Shown piece by piece: positions 25,840 to 34,622 of a stretch of DNA of 64,000 nucleotides (within the stretch, counting starts at the first letter, position 1; the number at the start of each line of letters is the position of its first letter). The notes below the pieces were generated by a model, which was not told the origin of the DNA, did no database searches, and saw only the letters and a list, made by a program, of their open reading frames with translations. The translations under genes and the position numbers were made by a program. This stretch comes from Neorhizobium petrolearium (GTDB lineage Bacteria > Pseudomonadota > Alphaproteobacteria > Rhizobiales > Rhizobiaceae), in the NCBI RefSeq assembly GCF_017873175.1, contig NZ_JAGGJW010000005.1:1-64000 (forward strand), written 5' to 3'.

Positions 25840-27870
25840 CTACCGCGCCCCTTCCACTGGAGCCGGTTCGGCCACGTCATCCTCCTCGACGTCATTTCCG
25901 AAGGGAGGCTTTCCTGCCTCATAAGGTTGAGTCACAAAATCGATAGCGCGAACAAGATACGGAGGCAGACGATCGCGCATGTCAGCAGGTGTATCCGGCC
26001 GCGCCCGGAGGATGGCCGCCAATTCTTCAGCTACTTCAGCTTTTGACGCATTGCTGTTGAAGACTGGATCGTAGATCTTCACTGCAATTTCCAGGTTGGT
26101 GAGACCGTCGTGTTTCCACTGCTGATATTCCTTGTTCGCGGCCTCAATGATCTTCTCTCGCCGTTCGGGCTTCCGCGTGGAAGATTTCGCGAGCTGGACC
26201 GCCTGATGGACGCTTTCAGCCAGAAGTGGCTGCAAAGCCAAATCAAACTCAAGGGTCCAGCAGTCAGCAATGAAGGCGTCGACCGGATCGCCGACGTCAC
26301 GGCGAAGCGTTTTCATGCGCGCTTCGATAACCTCTGCGTCCAGCTCATCTTCCGTCATTCGTTTGCCAACCAATGCTTTGGCTTCCTTGGGCGGGATATC
26401 CCGATCCGGGATCAAAGCGACCGGAATACCCACTGCCGGCCCGACCTTGCGCTGGAGAATGCGACTGTACCGAAAGAGCCCCCTATGCCCGACATTGACG
26501 ATTGAAACGCCGTACCGGCTAAGTGGTCGCCCCAGCTTTTCCGCAAGCGCTGGCAGAAGAAGGTTCTCGCCATCGCCTTCGACAACTATCAGGGCCCGGG
26601 CGAAAAAGAGATTGGCTTTGGTTGCGTCGAGGAACCGCCGAAGAAACTCGTAGTCGCCGATATCGAGGCGGGTATATGTGGCGGCCAGAGGGAATGCTTG
26701 ATGCCCGACCATCATGGTCATGGTCTCGAGGTCTGCGCCAGCTGCCAGCTGCGGACTATGGGTCGTCAACAAGACCTGCACCTGCTTCTGGGCGTCGCCG
26801 GACCCAGCCGCCGCGCGCGCAGCAAGCACCTCCATGAAGAGTGTCTGATGCTGTGGGTGGAGATGCGCCTCGGGCTCCTCGATCAACAGGAACGGGACTT
26901 GATCCGGGTGGGATTGCAGCAACAGCAACTCAGCCGCCATAAAGAGGAGATTGTTGTAGCCAAGCCCTCGCTGAACTCGACCTTCGCCCGATTTGGCATT
27001 TAGATAGAGTTCAAAACGCTCAAGCACCTGATCGAATGAACCATGCGCGCCGAGATCAAGGGTGGCGACCAGCGGATCATCGGAAAAAGATAGCTTGTCG
27101 AGGAAGGCGGTGTTGACGTTGCTCGCGATGCCGCGGACGGCGGTATTGTCGCTGACATCCTTGTCGGCAGCTTTGAGCGTATCAAGCAATGTCGCGTTTC
27201 CCCCAATAACACCCGGTTTGCTTTCTGGCCCCATTTCCGGCATGGCGCCAAGGATGCGGGAAAGACGGGACCGGCGACCCGCCCTGAGTTCGCGCTCAGC
27301 ATCTCGAAGGGGCTTCAGGTATGTCGCTTTGAGGTATTCACGCAGCTCTCCGTCGACCGGTAGGCCTTCGCCATCCTTCCCAGCTCGATGCTGGGTCGCG
27401 ATAATGCTGCCTCCGCCCGGTGAAAGGCGACGCACGCTTCGGATACAGATGTGGAGACGGAGGGTCCCCTTCTCGTTTGTGCACCATTCAAGAAACCGGG
27501 ATTCCTCGTCCGCTGTCAGTGCGTCGAACGTGCAGGTGATTGTGAACTCTGAGGTACGCGCCCCTGTGGGATCGACGTGAAAATCCAACTCATCAGGTCG
27601 CAGATAGTCGTCTCCGCGCGTCCATAGAGTATACCGGACGGCATCGATGATCGCGCTTTTCCCAGCGTCGTTCGGACCGACAAGGATGTTGAGGCCAGGG
27701 GTCAGTTTGAGTTGCAACGGCGAGCCGGGTTCGAAGCATCGAAAACCCTGCGCAAAGATTTCTGAGATGAACACTGAATGCCCCCCACGACTCACATCCA
27801 GTATTACTTCCTCGTTTGCATCGCGCTGAAAAGGGACAGCTTCCGATTGAACATGAAAAATTGCGTTCAC
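25840..27870 (-). CDS. gajA: OLD-family ATPase/TOPRIM nuclease (GajA-like)
   Basis: OLD-family protein of 676 residues. N-terminal ATPase: NILVGPNDAGKSAIIDAVRY (Walker A, near residue 65), FLLIEEPEAHLHPQHQ (Walker B, near 350), LLTTHSPQLAAG (switch His). C-terminal TOPRIM nuclease: ALIVVEGDGENLLLPALAEK (catalytic Glu) and VALIPDRDIPPKEA (DxD). GajA of Gabija has this layout and cuts DNA when nucleotides fall. Followed after 2 bp by a UvrD-type helicase gene, so this is a Gabija-like (class 2 OLD) pair. It is longer than B. cereus GajA (578 residues), with about 30 extra N-terminal residues and a longer C-terminus. It follows the papain-like gene at 27885 with a 14-bp gap. Confidence 0.82.
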   Translation of the reverse strand: MNAIFHVQSEAVPFQRDANEEVILDVSRGGHSVFISEIFAQGFRCFEPGSPLQLKLTPGLNILVGPNDAGKSAIIDAVRYTLWTRGDDYLRPDELDFHVDPTGARTSEFTITCTFDALTADEESRFLEWCTNEKGTLRLHICIRSVRRLSPGGGSIIATQHRAGKDGEGLPVDGELREYLKATYLKPLRDAERELRAGRRSRLSRILGAMPEMGPESKPGVIGGNATLLDTLKAADKDVSDNTAVRGIASNVNTAFLDKLSFSDDPLVATLDLGAHGSFDQVLERFELYLNAKSGEGRVQRGLGYNNLLFMAAELLLLQSHPDQVPFLLIEEPEAHLHPQHQTLFMEVLAARAAAGSGDAQKQVQVLLTTHSPQLAAGADLETMTMMVGHQAFPLAATYTRLDIGDYEFLRRFLDATKANLFFARALIVVEGDGENLLLPALAEKLGRPLSRYGVSIVNVGHRGLFRYSRILQRKVGPAVGIPVALIPDRDIPPKEAKALVGKRMTEDELDAEVIEARMKTLRRDVGDPVDAFIADCWTLEFDLALQPLLAESVHQAVQLAKSSTRKPERREKIIEAANKEYQQWKHDGLTNLEIAVKIYDPVFNSNASKAEVAEELAAILRARPDTPADMRDRLPPYLVRAIDFVTQPYEAGKPPFGNDVEEDDVAEPAPVEGAR

Positions 27871-27884
27871 GTCGAAGAATGCAT

Positions 27885-28511
27885 CTAGAACGGTAAACTT
27901 TGCTCAACTCCGGGCATGGAGGCGAAGCGAAGCGCGCCTTTCGCCCAAACATCTCCCTGTTTAGCACTTCTTTCAACCGCCTCTCGGCTGGTCAGCAACC
28001 ACGTCGGCAATTTGGGCTGGCCAATCAGGTTCCCCGCCTTACTGCGGCATTGTCCGATGAACAATTCCATGCGCTCATGGATCTCGTTGGTCGCAGCCAA
28101 TCCAGTAAGAGGGCCGAAATCTTCGAGGACGCGATATCGCAGAAACGGAGGCAGGCCGCCCGCAATTTCCCAGCAAACCAGAGGCACCTCAGCTGCGGGA
28201 TAACCCGAGTCCCGCGGCAAATAGTGGGGCCCGATATCAATCAGCCATCCGGCCGCGACCACCCAGTAGTGCGCGTGGCCTTCTTGCGCATGTGCGAAAC
28301 CTTGCATGCCAGCCTGGTGTCCAGATCTAGACACCATGAAGGTGACTGCATCACCACCCTGGATCGATGCATCATGTCCAAAGTCTGACAGCAGCGTTTG
28401 CATGCCAAAGGCCGCGTACATGCATCGTTTATGGTAGTCAGCCGGGAAGGACCGGCGCAAAGCACGGTCCACGATAGAAAACGAGCGTGCTACCGCTTTC
28501 TCGAACAGCAT
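27885..28511 (-). CDS. Papain/transglutaminase-like protein with Cys-His-Asp triad, upstream of gajA
   Basis: Protein of 208 residues, probably a divergent relative of the DUF2026 protein at 16197. Cys30 begins a helix (RCMYAAFGMQTLLSDF), His81 is in EGHAHYWVVAAGW, and Asp92 follows in GWLIDIGPHYLP. The Cys-His gap is 51 residues (54 in the relative) and His-Asp is 11 in both. The chosen start, ATG 28511, has a GGGGGG/AAGGG ribosome binding site; longer starts add Arg-rich unlikely sequence. It is immediately ahead of gajA (14 bp) and 74 bp after the TIR gene, so it is probably part of a TIR-TIR-X-GajA-GajB operon. The activity is unknown: protease, transglutaminase or acyltransferase are options. 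Confidence 0.65.
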   Translation of the reverse strand: MLFEKAVARSFSIVDRALRRSFPADYHKRCMYAAFGMQTLLSDFGHDASIQGGDAVTFMVSRSGHQAGMQGFAHAQEGHAHYWVVAAGWLIDIGPHYLPRDSGYPAAEVPLVCWEIAGGLPPFLRYRVLEDFGPLTGLAATNEIHERMELFIGQCRSKAGNLIGQPKLPTWLLTSREAVERSAKQGDVWAKGALRFASMPGVEQSLPF

Positions 28512-28585
28512 ACCCTTACCCCCCCTGAAATCGAGCTGCCAAACTGCGCAAACGCCGGGTACGAAACGGAGATTATTGTAGCTGT

Positions 28586-29524
28586 TCAGGCGCGGACAAT
28601 ACCTTCCCGCTCGAGGACTTGGCGGATTTCCTCCGATTTGTCTCGCAGTCGGCCGGCTTCGAATCGAATTTGCCCTAAGCCGACGATGTTCGAAAACTCC
28701 TCGCACCCGTGTTCCAAAAGAATAATCGCCTTACGGAACCCGAGCCTTCCCTGAAACAGCCCAACTTCGTGGATGACATTCATCCGAGCCTGCTTCTGCC
28801 CCTCTGCGCTTTCGTCCTCTGCCGTCATCACCAAGAAAGCAAAGGCCGCGTTTTCGAGCATTTCCTCTAATCTGTTTGAGGTCGCAATACCCGCAGCCGA
28901 CTCGCGGTTGAATTCATCGTATGCGAGGCCCAGTCTATCGCCCAAGAAATCCTTGAGGTCTCGCCAGTCTGCAGAGCGCCCGTGGCCGATGAAAATCTTT
29001 TTTCCTTTGTTCATATCGGGTCTCCGTTCGCTGCGTGTTTTGTCCAATTCGTGCCAACCATGAGGAGTTAGCGCGTAATGGTCCTCTGGTTCATATGTGA
29101 TGAGGCCTTGCCTCGTCGCCTCGTTCAAAAGCACGTCAACTGCGTCACCGTCCACAACGCCGACTATGCCAGCCAAAAACTCCGGCTCAGTCACCTCGAC
29201 CGCCTCGAAATGATCGTCTCCAGCCAACTCCTCGAAGTACGAGATGAGATTGATGAGCTGTTTGGCGACTGGCGGCAGTTTCTCCGCAATCAGCGAATCA
29301 AGGTCCCGACTCTGAAGCTCGAACCATGAGTCCGAGCTAGTTCGTCGACGGATCGCATGGCTCAGCCGTGCGGGGGCTGTCTTTTGCGCCGCGAGCCGCG
29401 ACGTCAACATGGCCAGGGACGAACCGGTTGCAACGAACGGGCCGCAACGCGGACAATTGAACTGGCGGCCGTCATCTCCACGACCTTCATCACAGCTATT
29501 CTTGCAGACCGGACATCTTCCCAT
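28586..29524 (-). CDS. Zinc-ribbon protein with C-terminal CAP12-type TIR domain
   Basis: Protein of 312 residues. The N-terminus has a zinc-ribbon pattern (RCPVCKNSC, then NCPRCGPF). A middle region resembles a winged-helix (VDVLLNEATRQGLITYEPED, then YALTPHGWHEL). The C-terminal 135 residues, from KKIFIGHGRSADWRDLKDFL onward, form a TIR-like domain of the CAP12 type (predicted nucleotide-binding). Typical elements are the FxGHGRS start, EEMLENAAFAFLVMTAEDE, ARMNVIHEVGLFQGRLGF, and LGQIRF near the end. CAP12 TIR domains are NAD-cleaving effectors in CBASS and other abortive systems. The same domain occurs in the upstream gene (29556). The ATG at 29524 is preferred to a TTG at 29536. Cell suicide by NAD loss is the inferred output. 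Confidence 0.72.
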   Translation of the reverse strand: MGRCPVCKNSCDEGRGDDGRQFNCPRCGPFVATGSSLAMLTSRLAAQKTAPARLSHAIRRRTSSDSWFELQSRDLDSLIAEKLPPVAKQLINLISYFEELAGDDHFEAVEVTEPEFLAGIVGVVDGDAVDVLLNEATRQGLITYEPEDHYALTPHGWHELDKTRSERRPDMNKGKKIFIGHGRSADWRDLKDFLGDRLGLAYDEFNRESAAGIATSNRLEEMLENAAFAFLVMTAEDESAEGQKQARMNVIHEVGLFQGRLGFRKAIILLEHGCEEFSNIVGLGQIRFEAGRLRDKSEEIRQVLEREGIVRA

Positions 29525-29555
29525 GTTAAACCCCAAAAACGCTATGTTCGTGCCG

Positions 29556-30683
29556 CTACGATGACGCTAACCGTCCAACCAGACCCTCGCGTTCAAGGAC
29601 CATTCTGATCTCTTCGAAGGCCGCAACGATATTGTCCTTTGGGAAGCGGATCTGCCCCAGCCCCTGTATGTTCGAGAATTCCTCACAACCATCTTCGAGT
29701 AAGACTATCGCTCGCATGAAGCCAAGCCGTCCCTGAAACAGCCCCACCTCGTGGACCACGTTCATACGTGCGTTCAACCTGCCATCGCGCTGCTCATCCT
29801 CTGCGGTCAGGACTAAGAATGCAAACGCGGCAGCCTCAAGCATCTCGTTCAGGCGCGTGATGTTGCTCATACCTGCTACGGGGACGCGATTGAATTCGTC
29901 CGAAGGCAAATGCAGGCGGTCTTCAATGAAATCCTTGAGCTCACGCCACGATGATGAGCGACCGTGCCCAATGAAGACGTTTGTCCCGACTAGAGATGAG
30001 ACCCGGGTCTTCCGTTCAGCCCGGACAAGGTGTGAGCCGATTTGCCGCACGATCTCGGCAAGTTGCTTGCCACACTCTGCAGGCTGATTAAGCGCGGTAG
30101 TTTCTGCAATTATAAGCTGGTGGGGAGCGGCTCGCGCGCCACCGTTCAAGGCACGCGTGTCCTGCGTCATAAACTGGCCCCCTCCTAGGAAGGCGCGAGA
30201 GAGCTGCTGGGCACTGGCTATCTGGACGCCGTGCACTTGCTTAAGCAAGGAGCTCAGGAATGCGTCCTTCCGGCCTTCCAATAAGATGTTCATCCCCGAC
30301 AACACCTCCCCCTTCGCTCGATTGAACTCCCTTAGCGACTCCCCAGATGCGCTTTCGCAATCCGCCATCTCTGGATTGCCGGCGAGCCGATAGACTGCCG
30401 TCTTCACCTGGGCAGCACTAAACTCTCCCCAGTCTCCCAAAGTATCCGACAGCCAGTCCTCGCCGATCCCATGCATGACGCTGAACTGGGCACCTGCCGG
30501 CGGCTTTCGAAAGCCGTCGTAATAAACATTCGCTTGATAGCCCAAGTTCGATCCGCTCCACGCCTCATGGATCGCTACAGCGGCATCCAAAACCCTCTTG
30601 AGTTTTGCCTTGAAACGTCGCTCGAAATTACTGGATGATTCCTCCAGTTTGTCGGCGATTTGCAGAAAATCTCGACCGTCCAT
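29556..30683 (-). CDS. Large protein with C-terminal CAP12-type TIR domain
   Basis: Protein of 375 residues, first gene of the five-gene minus-strand cluster. The N-terminal 230 residues are an unassigned, mixed domain with no zinc motif (for example ANVYYDGFRKPPAGAQFSVM). The C-terminal 140 residues are a CAP12-type TIR domain nearly parallel to the one in the next gene: NVFIGHGRSSSWRELKDFIE, NEMLEAAAFAFLVLTAEDE, ARMNVVHEVGLFQGRLGF, CEEFSNIQGLGQIRFP. Two paralogous TIR effectors behind different N-termini suggest two recognition modes for one output. The next gene begins 31 bp downstream. As an NADase the protein would be toxic when active. Which signal turns it on is unknown; no cyclase is in the operon. 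Confidence 0.7.
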   Translation of the reverse strand: MDGRDFLQIADKLEESSSNFERRFKAKLKRVLDAAVAIHEAWSGSNLGYQANVYYDGFRKPPAGAQFSVMHGIGEDWLSDTLGDWGEFSAAQVKTAVYRLAGNPEMADCESASGESLREFNRAKGEVLSGMNILLEGRKDAFLSSLLKQVHGVQIASAQQLSRAFLGGGQFMTQDTRALNGGARAAPHQLIIAETTALNQPAECGKQLAEIVRQIGSHLVRAERKTRVSSLVGTNVFIGHGRSSSWRELKDFIEDRLHLPSDEFNRVPVAGMSNITRLNEMLEAAAFAFLVLTAEDEQRDGRLNARMNVVHEVGLFQGRLGFMRAIVLLEDGCEEFSNIQGLGQIRFPKDNIVAAFEEIRMVLEREGLVGRLASS

Positions 30684-30901
30684 ATCGCCCTCGTCACATC
30701 CATGCCGGGAATATCCCCGTCCGGAGCCAGATAGTCCATCCGCCGAATACGATGACCAACATGAAATTGCTCACTAAACGTGATGGCATCGCCAACCCGA
30801 AGACACGAAAAACCTGTTGATAAAGACTGACATTTGAGGTTGCTTCTTGCCTGAAATGCAACCATTGCAGCGGTTGCGCGACTTAATCCGGAGACCCTGC
30901 C

Positions 30902-32032
30902 ATGTACTATTTTATCGATGAAAGCGGAAACACCGGTCTTAACCTGTTCGATGTAAACCAACCCAAGCTGTTCTATGGGGTGCTTGGCTGCCCGGCCAAT
31001 CTCGATGTGATTGCGGAGCCTTTGCTGGTAGATCTTAGGAAGGAACTAGGTGTGGAGCGCATCCACGCCGCAGAACTGGGTGTAGGCCGCCTTATCCCGG
31101 TAGCAAAACGGATTGCAGATTTCAGCAAGAAACACGACCTACGGTTCTCCCTGCTCAAGGTTGCCAAGGAGGATCATGCGGTGATCAGCTTCTACGATCA
31201 GGTGTTCGACTCCGGAATGAACAAGGCCGTGTCTTGGCATCATTACTTCACCCCCCTTCGTTACCCGATGCTAATAAAAGTCGCGTTCCTCTTCGATGAT
31301 CAGCTGAGGAAAGACGCTTGGGCGGCACGGAAGGAAACCAATTCGGCCAAGAGCGCGTCCGCGCTGGTCACAATCTGCAATACTCTCCTTTCTCGCGTCG
31401 ATCGGCTTCCCGACGCACGCTCCCGCGAACTGGTGTCAGGCGCGTTGAAATGGGCAGCAGCCAACCCGTTCGAGATTGACTATGGTGTCGGTAACAAGGA
31501 CACGGCCCTGCAGATTTCGCCGAACCTAGTCGGATTTCAACAAGTCATGCAGGTCATGGCCGTGCAGTCGAACAAGAAGGGGCGCTCCATCCGCAAGATC
31601 ACGGTTGATCGCCAGACCGAGTTCAACAAGGCGCAAGGCGAACTTGCGAGCTGGTACGAGAGCCTTCGGGCCGTCAAGCACAACACCGATCTCGGTCCGG
31701 GGATGCCAAAATTCGATTATTCAATGATGCCAGAAGTCCCGCCGACTTTCACAGCCGGCGATGAAAGCGCTGGATTGGAATTGGTGGATGTAACCCTATG
31801 GATTACGAAACGTCTGGAGGAAAAGAGAGATGTTCCCCCCGAGCTACGACAGCTGTTTGTCAGCCAGACCAAGCGGGGACTGATCGATGAAGTTTCGCTT
31901 GATGCGATAGACAAGCGTTGGCGGCACCTTTTGTCGCTGCCAGCCCCTGATAAGGCCCTTCCTGCCGATCTCGATAAACACTTCAAGGATCTGGAGGACG
32001 AGAGGAAGGCGACTGTTGCTGCGCTGGGATGA
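30902..32032 (+). CDS. DUF3800 domain protein
   Basis: Protein of 376 residues. The start MYYFIDESGNTGLNLFD is the DUF3800 signature (an RNase H-like acidic fold predicted from DES-type motifs). Further acidic and basic segments such as ITVDRQTEFNKAQGEL and SAGLELVDVTLWITKR fit the conserved second half (D in VDVT). DUF3800 proteins are often found in defence islands but no activity has been shown for this version. The ATG at 30902 has GGAG 7 bp upstream. It is transcribed away from the TIR operon (218-bp gap) and convergent with the GIY-YIG gene (8 bp between). Confidence 0.78.
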   Translation: MYYFIDESGNTGLNLFDVNQPKLFYGVLGCPANLDVIAEPLLVDLRKELGVERIHAAELGVGRLIPVAKRIADFSKKHDLRFSLLKVAKEDHAVISFYDQVFDSGMNKAVSWHHYFTPLRYPMLIKVAFLFDDQLRKDAWAARKETNSAKSASALVTICNTLLSRVDRLPDARSRELVSGALKWAAANPFEIDYGVGNKDTALQISPNLVGFQQVMQVMAVQSNKKGRSIRKITVDRQTEFNKAQGELASWYESLRAVKHNTDLGPGMPKFDYSMMPEVPPTFTAGDESAGLELVDVTLWITKRLEEKRDVPPELRQLFVSQTKRGLIDEVSLDAIDKRWRHLLSLPAPDKALPADLDKHFKDLEDERKATVAALG

Positions 32033-32040
32033 AATGCAGC

Positions 32041-32511
32041 TCAATGCGTATCGAAATCGTTGTATGGTGATCCGCACACGACCGAGACGTAGACCTCAAG
32101 CAAGCACTGGCGGGTTGGGTCCGCTTCCTCAACAAAACGGAACTCCATGCGCCTGATGCGCTCGATCGCGTCGGCGAATGCCGATGCGAATTTGGGCTTC
32201 AGCAGCAGCCCGGAGCGCGAGGTCTCTCCTGGCCGGTAGTCCGACTTCAGAAATCCGGTTGTTTCGCGCGCAAGTTTGAAGGCAAATGGAGCGCTGTTGT
32301 GGCCGCTGGATCCGCGGGTATGCTGGCCGTAGCGCTTGCGCACATCGCGAGTGCGGCCGACATAGAGGCTATCTCCGCCTTCCGAAAACATATAGATCCC
32401 CGATCCCTTGAAGTCCGGACGCAAGATCGCGTCTGTGACCGGCGCTTGGGCCATAAGGGCTTCAAATTTCGGATGCAGGTTTTCGGTTAATGCGCGGAAT
32501 GTCTCGTGCAT
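32041..32511 (-). CDS. GIY-YIG nuclease-domain protein
   Basis: Protein of 156 residues. It has the GIY-YIG nuclease core: GIYMFSEGGDSLYVGRTRDV with GIY and YVG strands, then RKRYGQHTRG (catalytic Arg region). A downstream Glu is expected in the helix near RRMEFRFVEE. GIY-YIG nucleases cut DNA in repair, homing or defence. Here it is a stand-alone domain. A GGGGG tract precedes the ATG at 32511. It is convergent with the DUF3800 gene and may be a single-gene defence component or a homing relic. Confidence 0.78.
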   Translation of the reverse strand: MHETFRALTENLHPKFEALMAQAPVTDAILRPDFKGSGIYMFSEGGDSLYVGRTRDVRKRYGQHTRGSSGHNSAPFAFKLARETTGFLKSDYRPGETSRSGLLLKPKFASAFADAIERIRRMEFRFVEEADPTRQCLLEVYVSVVCGSPYNDFDTH

Positions 32512-32642
32512 GGCGCCCCCAATAGAGTCTTAATTCGAGTATATTGCGTTCGATTGCGCGCAAAGGCATGCCCGATAACGGCAGTAAGAACCTTCAGTCA
32601 ATAGAAGGGTCATTTAAGCCGAAGGGGGAGGGAAGATGATGT

Positions 32643-33782
32643 TTATATTATCCCCCATGCCCGAAACCTCCCCCTCCCCGTCATCTCTCTGAGGCCGAGT
32701 TCCAAAACGATCCGCCGCGCCGCCTGCGGCGTCACCTCGAGCGTCTTCGCCACCATCCCGGCCGACACCAACGGCTTTGCCATCACCAGCTCGACCAACT
32801 CCGGCAATTTCGAAGACGCCCGGCGCCCTTCCAGCTTTCGCTCGAACAGGGTGTGCGCCAGCACCAGCCTGTCATGTTCCTTCATGCCCATATCGGCGGC
32901 CGCGATCAGGCCGTGGGCGATGGCGAGAAGCCGGGTCTCCCGGTCGCGATGACGCCGCCGATCGACGGGTATGGTTTTCAGGCCAAGATTGATGGCGGCG
33001 AGATGGGCGCCGGTGGTGATGCCGGCCTGGCGCAGGATCGAGGCGCACAATAGCCGGCCGAGCCAGGGCGCGTGCTGAAGCACGGACAGCTCGTTCCAGG
33101 CGTCGAGGGCAACAATCGCCTGCAGCACAGCCGGCAGGTTTTCTGCCTGGCGCAGCACGCCGCGCCATTCGTCGAGCCTGGAATCCTCGTCCCAGTCAAG
33201 ATCATAGATCATCGGATCTTTTTCAGCCCCGCCGCCGCGGCCGTGCCGTGTGGCGTTTGCGATCGCCGCCTCCGATCGGGCGAGCACGGCATCGATGGCA
33301 GCATAGTCGACACCAGGAAGGTTCTCGATGTCGTCACCCTCCTCGCCCTCCCCTTTCAGATCGATCAGGACCGCGGGCCGGATGACGCGGGCCGTGCCCG
33401 TCTCGGTAGCCCCGGCCGACGTGTTTTCCGACGTCTGTCGCAAAGTTCGGATACCCTCTGTCGATAACGCCCAATCCGGCGACTGCACAGCAATGCGTCG
33501 GCGGGTGCGCAGCACGTCGCGGGCGATTGTCAGCTCATGGGTCGGTGTGCGAATATCGCGGGTAGCGTCGTGGAGGACGAGGTCCTCGAGATGGACGAGC
33601 TCGCCGTCAATCCACAGCGAGGCGCAGGCGTCGGTGAAGTGGGATCGTTCGATCCATCCCTGACCGACCGGTGAGCGGGCGACGCGCTCGTCAACACGCG
33701 CCAATTCTGTGCCGGCACGAAATGCTGGCTCCAAAAGGGCTGTCATGCTGATTTTCGTCAAATCGTAAGCCATTGAAATCAT
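32643..33782 (-). CDS. RHE_PE00001-family (DUF1612) protein, first copy
   Basis: Protein of 379 residues of a family almost confined to rhizobial plasmids (DUF1612 plus a C-terminal helix-turn-helix). Landmarks are [20 protein letters not shown] near residue 50, the region [20 protein letters not shown], and a C-terminal [23 protein letters not shown] followed by [13 protein letters not shown]. The function is not known; a regulator or plasmid-maintenance role is suggested by location. A second copy lies at 46442 in the opposite orientation, and both end in [11 protein letters not shown]. An ATG three codons downstream would match the paralogue's start better; the ATG at 33782 has AGGA upstream. 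Confidence 0.8.
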   Translation of the reverse strand: MISMAYDLTKISMTALLEPAFRAGTELARVDERVARSPVGQGWIERSHFTDACASLWIDGELVHLEDLVLHDATRDIRTPTHELTIARDVLRTRRRIAVQSPDWALSTEGIRTLRQTSENTSAGATETGTARVIRPAVLIDLKGEGEEGDDIENLPGVDYAAIDAVLARSEAAIANATRHGRGGGAEKDPMIYDLDWDEDSRLDEWRGVLRQAENLPAVLQAIVALDAWNELSVLQHAPWLGRLLCASILRQAGITTGAHLAAINLGLKTIPVDRRRHRDRETRLLAIAHGLIAAADMGMKEHDRLVLAHTLFERKLEGRRASSKLPELVELVMAKPLVSAGMVAKTLEVTPQAARRIVLELGLREMTGRGRFRAWGII

Positions 33783-33862
33783 GGTAAATGATTTCCTAAA
33801 CGAACTCTATACGAATATTATGGTTCCTCACATGGTATTATTGAGGGTTGGGCTTCTAACCA

Positions 33863-33883
33863 CCGATAAGTATCCCTTATCGG
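33863..33883. repeat. Inverted repeat GATAAG/CTTATC upstream of vapBC-integrase cassette
   Basis: CCGATAAG-TATCC-CTTATCGG, a perfect 8-bp inverted repeat with a 5-bp spacer, 80 bp upstream of vapB. A related imperfect copy lies just behind the integrase gene at 35771-35791, sharing CCTTATCGGA. It could be an operator of the TA genes or a recombinase crossover site. Confidence 0.55.
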
Positions 33884-33951
33884 AAGTGATATAGTCCACC
33901 CCTTGACCAACCTCGCTGTCAAACCTATTCTCGGCACAAGCTATTATCTAA

Positions 33952-34202
<251 letters not shown>

Positions 34203-34203
<1 letters not shown>

Positions 34204-34622
34204 TGGCGTTTGTCGTCGATGCCTCGATCGCCGGCGCCTGGCTGTTACCGGACGAAGAAAACACGACTGCCGAACAGGCGATGGGGCGCTTGGCCGAAGA
34301 AGACGCGGTGGCTCCCGATCTGCTGCGCCACGAGATTCGCAGCATTCTGTTGAGCGCGGAAAAGCGCGGCCGGATTTCAGCCGATTTTGTCCATTCGGCA
34401 TTGGCACGGTTTCGCGGATTGCCATTGCAACTCACCGGTCCGGCCGATGACACGGAGGTGATCCGTTTGTCCCGGAAATATCGTCTCAGCGCTTACGACG
34501 CTGCCTACCTTGCTCTCGCGCTTCTGGAACAGCTCCCTCTTGCCACGCTCGACCGTCGACTGGCAGAAGCCGGCCGCGCAGAAGGTGTGGCGGTGTTTGG
34601 ACCCTCCGAGCATGAACATTGA
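34203..34622 (+). CDS. VapC-type PIN-domain toxin
   Basis: Protein of 139 residues with the PIN RNase pattern: VVDASIAGAWLLPDE (first Asp), LLRHEIRSILL (Glu), LSAYDAAYLALALLE (Asp in YDAAYL) and LATLDRRL. VapC toxins cut RNA, mostly tRNA, when free of antitoxin. It overlaps the antitoxin stop and the start of the integrase gene (11 bp at 34612), so the three genes are translationally linked. Length is normal and all four acidic positions are in place, so it looks intact. Confidence 0.87.

Noticed and set aside
18059-30683. A complete Pycsar or CBASS system formed by the cyclase-like gene and the TIR genes
   Set aside because: They are 10 kb apart, on separate transcripts, with unrelated genes between; only mentioned as a possibility.
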